This document shows, in pieces, positions 45,188 to 52,959 of a stretch of DNA of 64,000 bases. The DNA is taken from contig NZ_PVBQ01000008.1 in NCBI RefSeq assembly GCF_002980525.1, forward strand, positions 62,001 to 126,000, in the 5' to 3' direction. The translations under genes were made by a program, and so were the position numbers. Origin of the DNA: Sphingobacterium haloxyli (GTDB lineage Bacteria > Bacteroidota > Bacteroidia > Sphingobacteriales > Sphingobacteriaceae). Each line of letters opens with the position of its first letter. Positions within the stretch are counted from its first letter, which is position 1. The notes under the pieces are model-generated. The model was given only the letters and a program-made list of their open reading frames with translations. It did no database searches and was not told the origin of the DNA.

Positions 45188-45263
45188 GCCTTTCCCTACG
45201 TCGGTATGATCCGAATCAGGTTCGAAGGGTGTCTCTCAATTCCTTTCAGAATACCCCCAAAGC
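45188..45263 (-). promoter_or_regulatory. TPP riboswitch (THI element)
   Basis: On the minus strand the conserved blocks are in order: GGGGGTATTCTG, TGAGAGACACCC, GAACCTGATTCGGATCATACCGACGTAGGGAA. They match the TPP aptamer core (CUGAGA and the ACCUGA-GGAUAAUGCC-GUAGGGAA region). It lies 42 bp upstream of thiM and should repress the operon when TPP is high. Confidence 0.95.
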
Positions 45264-45267
45264 TTTA

Positions 45268-45275
45268 CAAACTTA
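45268..45275 (-). promoter_or_regulatory. -7 element (TAAGTTTG) for the thiamine operon
   Basis: TAAGTTTG fits TAnnTTTG and lies just 4 bp upstream of the riboswitch 5' end. No exact -33 TTG. Confidence 0.5.
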
Positions 45276-45350
45276 ACGAAAATGCAGCAGATTAGCGAAC
45301 AGACAAAATAGGTTCATTTTTCTCGCGGTAATTAACTCTCCATCTTACAT

Positions 45351-45380
45351 TTGTTGACAATCAAAAAAATACTATCTTTA
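45351..45380 (+). promoter_or_regulatory. Promoter of the ABC exporter genes (TTG-19-TATCTTTA)
   Basis: TTG 45351-45353 is 19 bp from TATCTTTA (45373-45380), one mismatch in the -7. The ABC ATPase start is 20 bp downstream. Confidence 0.5.
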
Positions 45381-45400
45381 AGCAGCAAATTGGAAATTAT

Positions 45401-46336
45401 ATGCTAGACATTCGTCATATCGTTAAACAATATAGTGGCCACCGCGCGCTGGATGATGTATCCCTGCAGGTGCCTCAAGGAAGTATTTTTGGCCTTTTGG
45501 GACCAAACGGTGCCGGAAAGACGTCGCTCATCCGTATCATTAATCAAATTACCGCACCCGATAGTGGAGAAATATATTTCGACGGCGAGCTCCTTCAACC
45601 TAAACATATCGAACGCATCGGTTATCTGCCCGAAGAGCGGGGGCTATATAAAAAGATGAAGATCGGCGAACAAATGCTTTATTTGGCGCAGCTCAAGGGA
45701 CTATCCAAAAGTGATGCCGCCCAACGCATCCGGAAATGGTTTGAAAAGTTGCAGATCGAAAGCTGGTGGGACAAAAAAGTCGAAGATCTCAGTAAAGGCA
45801 TGCAACAGAAAGTACAGTTTGTAGCGACGGTCGTGCATGAGCCAGATCTTATTATCCTTGATGAACCTTTTTCTGGTTTCGATCCAGTAAATGCACAGGT
45901 GATACAGGAGGAAATTTTGGAATTGAATAAAAAAGGTGCTACTATTATTTATTCTACTCACCGCATGGAATCTGTCGAAGAACTTTGTGATTATATTGCA
46001 CTTATCAATAAATCTAAAAAAGTGTTGGATGGTCCCGTCCGGGCAATAAAACGTTCTTATCAGAACCAAATGTATGTCATTGAATGTAAAGAACCAGGTG
46101 GCCTCGTTCTAAACTTTATGGAAACATCTTTATTTGAAGTGGTCGAAGAGAACAGAACAACTGAAAACTATGAAGTAACCATTCGTATAAATCAAAATAA
46201 TTCATTGAACGATATATTATTATATCTTATACCTAAAATTGAAATTAACCAAGTAAGAGAAGTTATTCCGTCTATGCACGATATTTTTATTGACCAAGTT
46301 ACAACGCCTTCTAACAAGACGATCCACCATGCATAA
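45401..46336 (+). CDS. ABC transporter ATP-binding protein (NatA-like)
   Basis: 311 residues. Walker A LGPNGAGKTSL, the variant signature LSKGMQQKVQ, Walker B LIILDEPFSGFDP and H-loop IIYSTHR. The C-terminal 80 residues (from about 225) match the domain of NatA-type exporters. Its stop overlaps the start of the permease gene by 8 bp, so translation is probably coupled. Substrate unknown; family members export Na+ or drugs. Confidence 0.94.
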   Translation: MLDIRHIVKQYSGHRALDDVSLQVPQGSIFGLLGPNGAGKTSLIRIINQITAPDSGEIYFDGELLQPKHIERIGYLPEERGLYKKMKIGEQMLYLAQLKGLSKSDAAQRIRKWFEKLQIESWWDKKVEDLSKGMQQKVQFVATVVHEPDLIILDEPFSGFDPVNAQVIQEEILELNKKGATIIYSTHRMESVEELCDYIALINKSKKVLDGPVRAIKRSYQNQMYVIECKEPGGLVLNFMETSLFEVVEENRTTENYEVTIRINQNNSLNDILLYLIPKIEINQVREVIPSMHDIFIDQVTTPSNKTIHHA

Positions 46337-47648
46337 GATATTATTAATCATTAACCGGGAGTATTTCAGTCGCGTAAAGAAAAAATCTTTCCTACTTGTG
46401 ACCTTTCTTGTTCCGATGCTTTTTATCGGGATGTATGTGGCTATATTTTTCCTTACGAAACAGAGTTATGAAGACACACATACGATTGTACATGTAATTG
46501 ATGAAGAAGGCTCTATATCTGATCAATTAAAAAGCAATAAGCATATTGCATATTCATTTTCAAACACCGGCTTGCAAGAGCAAATAAACAGTTTAAAGGA
46601 TGGAGCGAAGAATACGAATTTACTCATCATACCCGCTGACTTTTATACCTCCAGGAAAATCGAGCTGTTATCCGCCGGTAAACCGAATATCAGTACACAA
46701 AACGAGGTTCGATCACAGCTTCGGGAAATTATCCGTAATGAGCAGTATCGCAAAATGGGATTAGACATAGATCGTATCCGTAATATTAATGACAATATTC
46801 AAATTGCGGCAAAGGAGATAACCGAAACCGGAGATGCCAAAGATAGCCATACAGAAGTTGCCATGGGGATAGCTATGGGATTGTGCTTCTTGATTTATCT
46901 GTCACTGGTGCTTTTTGGCACGCAAGTTATGCGTGGTGTTATAGAAGAGAAGTCCAACCGTATTGTTGAGGTCGTTATCTCTTCGGTAAAACCATTTCAA
47001 TTGATGATGGGCAAGATTATAGGAATCGGCATGGTCGGTATCACCCAGTTTGTACTTTGGATTATGCTCTCTTTAGCGTTAATGACAGTCTTCTCAACAG
47101 CGTTGTTTAACGATAAAGAAGTCGCTCAACAGGCTATGGGTCGAAATATGGATGAATTACCCAATGAGCAGGCCGCTACCGGAAGTACCGACTTTGATTG
47201 GATGGCGGCACTCGATTCCGTGAATTTCACAGAACTAACCATTTGCTTTTTTGTTTTCTTTCTTGGAGGATATCTCCTATATAGTGCTTTATTCGCGGCG
47301 GTAGGTTCTGCTGTCGATAGTGAAACGGAAGCCGGCCAATTTACCATGCCGATAACCATGCCTTTATTGATACCCTATGTACTGTCATTCGGGGTACTAA
47401 TCAATGATCCTCATGGAAGTATCGCAACATGGTTGAGCATGATTCCGTTTACGTCGCCAGTAGCGATGTTAGTACGTATTCCTTTTGGTGTGCCGACTTG
47501 GCAGATTGTACTATCTGCTTCATTGCTCATCGGAGGATTTGTTCTCACGACTTGGTTTGCGGCACGTATTTATCGTGTAGGAATCTTGATGTATGGAAAA
47601 AAAGCGAGTCTAAAAGAACTTGTAAAATGGTTTAATTATAAAAGATAA
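46329..47648 (+). CDS. ABC-2-type permease (NatB-like)
   Basis: 439 residues from ATG 46329 (MHKILLIINREYF); the longer frame to 46290 would overlap the ATPase gene by 47 bp and adds a non-family Arg-rich N-terminus. One membrane helix (about 22-43), a large extracytoplasmic domain (45-185), then five or six helices from ALGIAMGLCFLIYLSLVLFGTQVMRGVIEEKSNRIVEVV-type segment onward. It pairs with the upstream ATPase. Confidence 0.92.
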   Translation: MHKILLIINREYFSRVKKKSFLLVTFLVPMLFIGMYVAIFFLTKQSYEDTHTIVHVIDEEGSISDQLKSNKHIAYSFSNTGLQEQINSLKDGAKNTNLLIIPADFYTSRKIELLSAGKPNISTQNEVRSQLREIIRNEQYRKMGLDIDRIRNINDNIQIAAKEITETGDAKDSHTEVAMGIAMGLCFLIYLSLVLFGTQVMRGVIEEKSNRIVEVVISSVKPFQLMMGKIIGIGMVGITQFVLWIMLSLALMTVFSTALFNDKEVAQQAMGRNMDELPNEQAATGSTDFDWMAALDSVNFTELTICFFVFFLGGYLLYSALFAAVGSAVDSETEAGQFTMPITMPLLIPYVLSFGVLINDPHGSIATWLSMIPFTSPVAMLVRIPFGVPTWQIVLSASLLIGGFVLTTWFAARIYRVGILMYGKKASLKELVKWFNYKR

Positions 47649-47667
47649 CGCAAGAAAATAGAACGTC

Positions 47668-48075
47668 ATGACAACATCTCAAAACACAGAAAAGAAAAGG
47701 TCGGGAGTTTTCGGAAAAATCCTGGCTTGGCTATTGATCATCGTATTTTTGGCTGTCGGTGGTCTGGTTTATTATCGATACTATTTCGTATTCGGGGAAG
47801 GTGTAAAGTCAGGTTATCTTAATTTTGCCGTCAAAAAAGGAAATCTCTTTAAAACGTACGAGGGGAAATTGATTCAAGAAGGGCTACGGACCCAAACTGG
47901 TAGTGGCGTGTCGAGTAATGAATTTGAATTTTCGGTGGAAAGTGATTCGATCTTCAGGATACTGGAGTTAAACAGCGGCAAATATTTTGACCTACATTAC
48001 AAAGAATATCATGGGGTTCTGCCATGGCGCGGCAACACCCGGTATATCGTAGATGAGGTGATTAATATGAAGTAA
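47668..48075 (+). CDS. Small membrane-anchored protein, unknown function
   Basis: 135 residues. Charged N-terminus, one membrane helix (about 18-38), then a periplasmic domain GEGVKSGYLNFAVKKGNLFKTYEGKLIQEG. The family occurs widely in Bacteroidota but has no known function; some database entries call it 6-phosphogluconate dehydrogenase, which the sequence does not support. It follows the ABC permease by 19 bp. Confidence 0.78.
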   Translation: MTTSQNTEKKRSGVFGKILAWLLIIVFLAVGGLVYYRYYFVFGEGVKSGYLNFAVKKGNLFKTYEGKLIQEGLRTQTGSGVSSNEFEFSVESDSIFRILELNSGKYFDLHYKEYHGVLPWRGNTRYIVDEVINMK

Positions 48076-48160
48076 TTCTATTCTGACACAAATCGACAAA
48101 AACTATCTCATTAAAAATGAACTTATTCGCATTATACCCGCGTTTTTTGTTTAAAAATAT

Positions 48161-48191
48161 TTGGAGTATATGGGGAATTGTCCTACTTTTG
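48161..48191 (+). promoter_or_regulatory. Promoter of tRNA-His (TTG-20-TACTTTTG)
   Basis: TTG 48161-48163 is 20 bp from TACTTTTG (48184-48191). The tRNA starts 16 bp later. Confidence 0.75.
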
Positions 48192-48207
48192 TGTCATCAA
48201 AATCACG

Positions 48208-48281
48208 GTGGGTATAGCTCAGTTGGTTAGAGCACTAGATTGTGGTTCTAGGGGTCGTGGGTTCGAGCCCCATTACTCACC
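48208..48281 (+). tRNA. tRNA-His (anticodon GTG)
   Basis: Acceptor GTGGGTA with TACTCAC, D-arm TAGCTCAGTTGGTTAGAGCA, anticodon stem CTAGA/TCTAG with loop TTGTGGT (GTG), T-arm GTGGGTTCGAGCCCCAT. The G at 48207 and discriminator C at 48281 form the G-1:C73 pair typical of tRNA-His. CCA is not encoded. Confidence 0.97.
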
Positions 48282-48283
48282 CG

Positions 48284-48313
48284 AAAAGCGAAGTCGATTG
48301 ACTTCGCTTTTTT
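48284..48313 (+). terminator. Terminator of tRNA-His
   Basis: A perfect 12-bp stem (48284-48295 with 48300-48311, AAAAGCGAAGTC arm), GATT loop and a T-run. Confidence 0.92.
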
Positions 48314-48485
48314 ATTTCTCAATGCTGGAATCTTGATTGCCTCCGATTATCACCCGTGACATTTGCGGAGCCAAAACTACAACTTTATCCTTTGTCGAAT
48401 ATTATCTAAATATTAATTTTTCGTTCTCCGTTGATTGACTGATATCCTTGTTTTTATTATTTTAGGGCATAAACCGATAAGAAGC

Positions 48486-49460
48486 ATGTTTAAAACCAAT
48501 TTTGTGCATTTTTCTGATGACCATGTTATATATAATTGTCGCCCGTTTGATGGCTATTTAGCTTTTCTTCCCCAACCTATTGAAACCGCGCCGGAAACGC
48601 ATCTATCCTACCGCAGTTTCGGTGGCAAAGATTTCTGCTGGTTTGAATTTAAAGATACGAAGCTGTCTGCCGACTTATCTATGCAGATTACTGCTCCGGG
48701 GAATTACCTCTGGCTTCTTATCAATATGCGCACCGGAATTTCGCTGACATTAGACACTAGACATTTGGTCCCTAACGATATGTTGCTCTGCTACCAAACG
48801 CTGATCGATGACCATATGATCTCTTTAGATAACAACAGCTCCTGGTTTCTATTAGTAGGAATGGATGGCCTTAAGTTACAGGAACTCACAACGGAATACG
48901 CACAACTGAAGCCCCTGTTTGCGACCGTCGCTGAAGAGGACATTTCGCATCGTATTATCGGAACGATGAATCTCCATGCGAAGCTTAAACGTATATTGAA
49001 CGGCCTTCAACAGATGGAATTCCGACCATTTAGTACCTACTACCAATTGGCCAATTGGAACATCCGGTTCTTCCGGCATGTATTTCAGGAAATGGAACCA
49101 CCATCGATCGATAGAACAGATCACGAAATCGAGCTGTATTATAAAGCTATGGCCTATATACGGGACAACTTCTATGACGACCAAATAAATATCAAAACCG
49201 TTGCTAGCGCACTGCATGTAAGTGAAAGTACATTAAAAAGGGCTTTCCAAGACAAACCTTTTAAGGTGACCGAACAGATTATCGAGTTTAGACTTCAGGA
49301 AGCAAAGGAATGTATCCGGAACTCCGATAAACCGATTGCAACGATCGCTTCTTCTTTAAATTTTGCCTGTCCCAAGAACTTCAAACGCCTTTTTATCAAA
49401 CGCTTTATGATAAGTCCGCTACAATATCGAGATAGCATGCGATTGAAGCGGTTGTTTTGA
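48486..49460 (+). CDS. AraC-family transcriptional regulator
   Basis: 325 residues from ATG 48486 (MFKTNFVHFSDDHV); the frame continues to 48435 but the extra residues look non-coding. The N-terminal 220 residues are an uncharacterised sensor part. The C-terminal AraC double HTH is clear: INIKTVASALHVSESTLKRAFQDK and IATIASSLNFACPKNFKRLFIKRFMISPLQYRDS. The target may be the orphan module 540 bp downstream, though this is positional inference only. Confidence 0.9.
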   Translation: MFKTNFVHFSDDHVIYNCRPFDGYLAFLPQPIETAPETHLSYRSFGGKDFCWFEFKDTKLSADLSMQITAPGNYLWLLINMRTGISLTLDTRHLVPNDMLLCYQTLIDDHMISLDNNSSWFLLVGMDGLKLQELTTEYAQLKPLFATVAEEDISHRIIGTMNLHAKLKRILNGLQQMEFRPFSTYYQLANWNIRFFRHVFQEMEPPSIDRTDHEIELYYKAMAYIRDNFYDDQINIKTVASALHVSESTLKRAFQDKPFKVTEQIIEFRLQEAKECIRNSDKPIATIASSLNFACPKNFKRLFIKRFMISPLQYRDSMRLKRLF

Positions 49461-49760
49461 CCGACGCTGGTACGGACCATGCTCTCTGCTTGCATGTGTC
49501 CTGTCTGATAGGTCATGATCAACGACTCAACGCACGTCGCTTTTGACGCATTGCGCTATACCATTGTGCCATATGAATAGAACAACGCCGTAACGATACA
49601 CAGCAACAAGTCTATGGACATCGCCAATGATATGGATTACATCAACGATGACCCGATGCACATGTGCTTTCGTCCAGCTGTCATTACCCGTAACTCCATG
49701 TACCAGTCCAATGAACCAAAATACATCACCTTTGGCATATTGGTACATACATCTGATTCG

Positions 49761-49795
49761 TTGTTGATGCACAATGAGCCATTGTTGATGCACAA
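49761..49795. repeat. Tandem operator-like repeat TTGTTGATGCACAA
   Basis: Two perfect copies at 49761-49774 and 49782-49795, 21 bp apart start to start (two helical turns). The second copy also forms an inverted repeat TGTTG-ATGCA-CAACA. It lies about 160 bp upstream of the -7 element of the module. Confidence 0.7.
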
Positions 49796-49951
49796 CAGTA
49801 AGTAAACACTCACCACAAAATGTGATTTTATTTACCGGAAACGCCGTTTTTGAAACAAAAATAAAGACAAAGGGGTTAATCGGGTCACAACTATCCGATG
49901 TTGGTGAAAAAGTTGACCCAAATAGCCCCCCTTCTAGGAAACGTCCTTCCC

Positions 49952-49959
49952 TATATTTG
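49952..49959 (+). promoter_or_regulatory. -7 element (TATATTTG) for the orphan module
   Basis: Exact TAnnTTTG, 42 bp upstream of the ATG at 50002. No -33 TTG at the expected distance. Confidence 0.45.
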
Positions 49960-50001
49960 AGGCGTTAATTCATTTTTTTAAACAATTTAAATTTAATCAT
50001 T

Positions 50002-50619
50002 ATGGCAAAACCAGTACTAACATCAAAAACGCGTACGGAATCAAGGTTGGTTCAATACGCCTCCAACGTGGTCAAAAAATCAAAGGAGAATGCAGATCTG
50101 TTTCCTGATGCCGCGGAGAAAGTAACACTATTGGAAACTGCGTTAGCGGATTACACGGATTCTTTATCCGAAGCAGCGTTCAGAGACATGCGGCAGGTGG
50201 TCATCAAAAACCAGCAAGCAGTTTTGGTCAGACAACTGCTCTATGACCTGTCGTTACATGTAGAGTCTGTCGCTAAAGGCGACCCCAACATTGTGTTGGC
50301 GGCAGGGTTCGTGCCTGGCAAGAACAACGCTCCCAACGCAGGGATATCGCCCAAGGCCAACGACCTGCGTGCTCTAGTTACCCATCCAGGAACGAACACT
50401 GTACAGTTGCGTGTCAACCCATGGCGCCCGGCAAGATTCTATCAGTTTGAATACCGCAAGGCTGGTAGTCTCAATGAATGGACAGCGGTACTTAGTACAA
50501 AATCCAAATTGGGCGTTTCGGATTTGAACTACCTACAGGAATACGAATTTCGGGTAACCTATCTCGGCACCAATCCAACACCTAATTACAGCGACACGGT
50601 ACGCTGTGTAGTGGTATGA
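50002..50619 (+). CDS. Helical plus fibronectin-III-like protein, unknown function
   Basis: 205 residues, no signal peptide. Residues 1-100 are predicted helices (LVQYASNVVKKSKENADLF; AAEKVTLLETALADYTDSL; AVLVRQLLYDLSLHVESVAKG). From about 115 a beta-rich domain resembles a fibronectin type III fold (VQLRVNPWRPARFYQFEYRK, EYEFRVTYLGTN). The layout matches a Bacteroidota family of about 200-residue proteins with a C-terminal Fn3-like domain, role unknown. It has its own terminator. Confidence 0.75.
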   Translation: MAKPVLTSKTRTESRLVQYASNVVKKSKENADLFPDAAEKVTLLETALADYTDSLSEAAFRDMRQVVIKNQQAVLVRQLLYDLSLHVESVAKGDPNIVLAAGFVPGKNNAPNAGISPKANDLRALVTHPGTNTVQLRVNPWRPARFYQFEYRKAGSLNEWTAVLSTKSKLGVSDLNYLQEYEFRVTYLGTNPTPNYSDTVRCVVV

Positions 50620-50628
50620 CTTTTATTG

Positions 50629-50660
50629 ATCCGACCTGCATGTAAGCAGGTCGGATATTT
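50629..50660 (+). terminator. Terminator after the Fn3-like gene
   Basis: A perfect 11-bp stem (50629-50639 with 50646-50656, ATCCGACCTGC arm), 6-nt loop, then ATTTAGTTT. Confidence 0.85.
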
Positions 50661-50681
50661 AGTTTACCGTATTTTTTTAGT

Positions 50682-51383
50682 ATGTTTAAAAACCAATATA
50701 TAAAGATGAAGAATATCATAATAGACCATCCGCTCCGTACCATCAGCTATCAAACACACGACGATCGCTACCCGCTAAATCACGAGACCCAAGCCTTGGA
50801 TGATTACAGATTGGCACACGACCAGGCCTGGCGTATGAAGCTCCAATTCGAAAAAGAAAAAGGTGAGGCTCAACTTGCCCTCATCAATCTCCATAAATTG
50901 GATGAAGAGCGCCATGAATTCAACAATATGTTTGATTTTTATAAAGAGCAGATTGATTTCTCCAGCAAAAGTTTGCACACCGAACTGGAAGTTGGCTTTC
51001 AGGTCGAATTACGAAACTTCTATAACAGCGTCATCGGACAGCACCATAAACTAGTACAGTTTTACGATGTTATCGGTGCGCGTGACAGAGAATATACCCT
51101 CATCACGGATACCTATGTCAGAGGAGAAAAACCTATCGATCCATTGCATTTTGACGTACTCGATTCGGTCTTTAGGCATCACGAAGATATGCACGTGGAT
51201 GTCGTTTCACTCGATAAAGATCTCCAGCAGTTTCTTGCTGTATTAACAGATGTTTATCTCCTCCTGGATAGTTATGTCCAGCAATACAACATACTGTACA
51301 CCAGCTATAGTGATATCTTGCAAAAAACTGCGCAGTTGACAAAAGATGTGCAGGTGCTACATGCTGTTTGGGGAGAGCAGTAG
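50682..51383 (+). CDS. Coiled-coil-rich protein of unknown function
   Basis: 233 residues (225 if it starts at the second Met at 50706, MKNIIIDHPL). No signal or membrane segment. Helical and heptad-like through residues 45-110 (MKLQFEKEKGEAQLALINLHKLDEERHEFNN) and 160-230. No recognised domain. Only 62 bp and one terminator separate it from the Fn3-like gene, and it converges with the fructan PUL across a 13-bp gap. Confidence 0.7.
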   Translation: MFKNQYIKMKNIIIDHPLRTISYQTHDDRYPLNHETQALDDYRLAHDQAWRMKLQFEKEKGEAQLALINLHKLDEERHEFNNMFDFYKEQIDFSSKSLHTELEVGFQVELRNFYNSVIGQHHKLVQFYDVIGARDREYTLITDTYVRGEKPIDPLHFDVLDSVFRHHEDMHVDVVSLDKDLQQFLAVLTDVYLLLDSYVQQYNILYTSYSDILQKTAQLTKDVQVLHAVWGEQ

Positions 51384-51395
51384 AATTTCTACTGC
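51377..51395. terminator. Convergent hairpin between orphan module and fructan PUL
   Basis: An 8-9-bp inverted repeat (GCAGTAGA arms, 51377-51384 with 51388-51395) lies across the end of the coiled-coil gene. There is no T-run, so termination is plausible but not certain. Confidence 0.5.
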
Positions 51396-51396
51396 C

Positions 51397-52908
51397 CTAC
51401 TGTACTGCCTTCACTTGAAAAGCATCTAATCTATTCGCTTCGTCTGCTGCTATTTGCAATTTCGTAAACGGCTTCTTCGTAAAGAATAAAGCACTCATAT
51501 TGCTTTTTCCTCCGTCAGCAAATAATTCGATGGAATTACGGTCCAGCAAGAAACGAATATCCAAATCACCTCCCTGAACCAATCGCGGCGCAACCGGATG
51601 ATGGATAAATTTATCGCTGAAATTTGCGTCACCCGCTTTTGAACGATCGATGAAATACTGCTGCTTATCCCCATCATAACCAAATATCAAGGCATCCCCA
51701 TCTTCATTCGATAACGTTACTTGGAAGCCGGTAGCTTTTTTCAACGTAAACGACGCGTCAAAGGTATTTTGGAGGGAAACGATAGCATCACTTAAATCTG
51801 CTTCATTGGCTAATTCTACCGACTTGGATTTGGTCATTATCTCGCTTACCTTATCAATTTCCGAAACAGGCATAGAGGTTAACAACCAGTTATCGCCTTC
51901 TTTCACTAAACCCAATTCCCTTACAATGGTCATCCCGCTTCGCCAAGTGGACGCCGGAACATCGTTGGCATATTCCCAGTTACTCATCCAGCCGATCAAC
52001 AACTTGCGATCGTCGGTATTCGAAAAAGTGACGCCAGCGTAATTGTCGGGACCGTAATCCATCCAACGGATATCGTTGTGTGCACTCGTAAACGTTTTGC
52101 CATCAAAATCGCCTACAAAATATTGCGTCGCCGAGCCAGTGTTCGGTCCGCCAGGATTGATGCTAACTAATAATACCCATTTCTCGCCTTCAGCTGTAGA
52201 GAACGGTAGTAAATCCGGGCATTCCCACACACCACCGTGTGCACCTATCCCCTCACCAAATTCGCTTAGTCTTTCCCAAGCTTTCAGGTTTTTGGAACCA
52301 TAAAAGGTTATGGACTGTTTAGTCGCCAACGTCATGATCCACTGTTGTGTTTCATCATGCCACATCACCTTAGGATCGCGAAAATCCCAAATGCCCGGAT
52401 TAGGCAATACCGGATTACCATCATACTTCGTCCATGTTTTACCCTGATCCAAACTATAGGCGATACTTTGGGTTTGATGCAATCCGGTTTTCTGATCTTC
52501 AATTTCGTGGCTATGGTTGGTATATATAGCTACTAACGCGTTTGCGCCAAAACCTGCAGTATTGTCTTTGTCAATAACGGCACTTCCGGAGAAGATTGTT
52601 CCCAAACTATCAGGAAAAAGTGCAATCTCCTGCTCCTCCCAGTGTACTAAATCCGTACTCGTGGCATGCCCCCAGTGCATCGGCCCCCATTTTGCATCAT
52701 CCGGATTATGTTGGAAAAACAAATGGTAGGTTCCATCCAGATAAACCAGACCGTTGGGGTCGTTCATCCAGCCATTTTTGGGAGAAAAGTGATAAGCCGG
52801 GCGATAGTCTTCCAAACTATCAATCTGCTGGTTTTGCTCTGTGGAGGTTTGCTGTGGTTGGCATCCGATTAGAGCAAGAGCCAATAAGCCAATTGTCAAT
52901 TTATTCAT
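51397..52908 (-). CDS. GH32 fructan hydrolase (levanase/inulinase/sucrase type), lipoprotein
   Basis: 503 residues from ATG 52908, which gives MNKLTIGLLALALIGCQ with a lipobox; the frame to 52947 adds 13 residues before it. All GH32 motifs are canonical: nucleophile Asp50 in WMNDPNG, WDFRDPKVMW (transition-state Asp) and acid/base Glu229 in VWECPDL. The five-bladed propeller is followed by a C-terminal beta-sandwich. Exo- or endo-action and levan, inulin or sucrose preference cannot be told from sequence. Last gene of the fructan operon. Confidence 0.94.
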   Translation of the reverse strand: MNKLTIGLLALALIGCQPQQTSTEQNQQIDSLEDYRPAYHFSPKNGWMNDPNGLVYLDGTYHLFFQHNPDDAKWGPMHWGHATSTDLVHWEEQEIALFPDSLGTIFSGSAVIDKDNTAGFGANALVAIYTNHSHEIEDQKTGLHQTQSIAYSLDQGKTWTKYDGNPVLPNPGIWDFRDPKVMWHDETQQWIMTLATKQSITFYGSKNLKAWERLSEFGEGIGAHGGVWECPDLLPFSTAEGEKWVLLVSINPGGPNTGSATQYFVGDFDGKTFTSAHNDIRWMDYGPDNYAGVTFSNTDDRKLLIGWMSNWEYANDVPASTWRSGMTIVRELGLVKEGDNWLLTSMPVSEIDKVSEIMTKSKSVELANEADLSDAIVSLQNTFDASFTLKKATGFQVTLSNEDGDALIFGYDGDKQQYFIDRSKAGDANFSDKFIHHPVAPRLVQGGDLDIRFLLDRNSIELFADGGKSNMSALFFTKKPFTKLQIAADEANRLDAFQVKAVQ

Positions 52909-52959
52909 CGTTATTCCTTTAATAATTTGTTTATAAAAGTATTTCATTAAACATCCCTA

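Larger units (their letters stand above)
49461..50001. other. Long non-coding region upstream of the orphan module
   Basis: A 541-bp stretch without a credible gene; frames in it (for example 49527-49793 minus) lack protein-like character. It contains a 14-bp tandem direct repeat at 49761-49795 and a -7 element at 49952-49959, both listed separately. Confidence 0.55.

Noticed and set aside
49527-49793. 88-codon minus-strand frame in the long non-coding region
   Set aside because: Its composition (many His, Val, Trp) and overlap with the direct repeats suggest chance; no start context.
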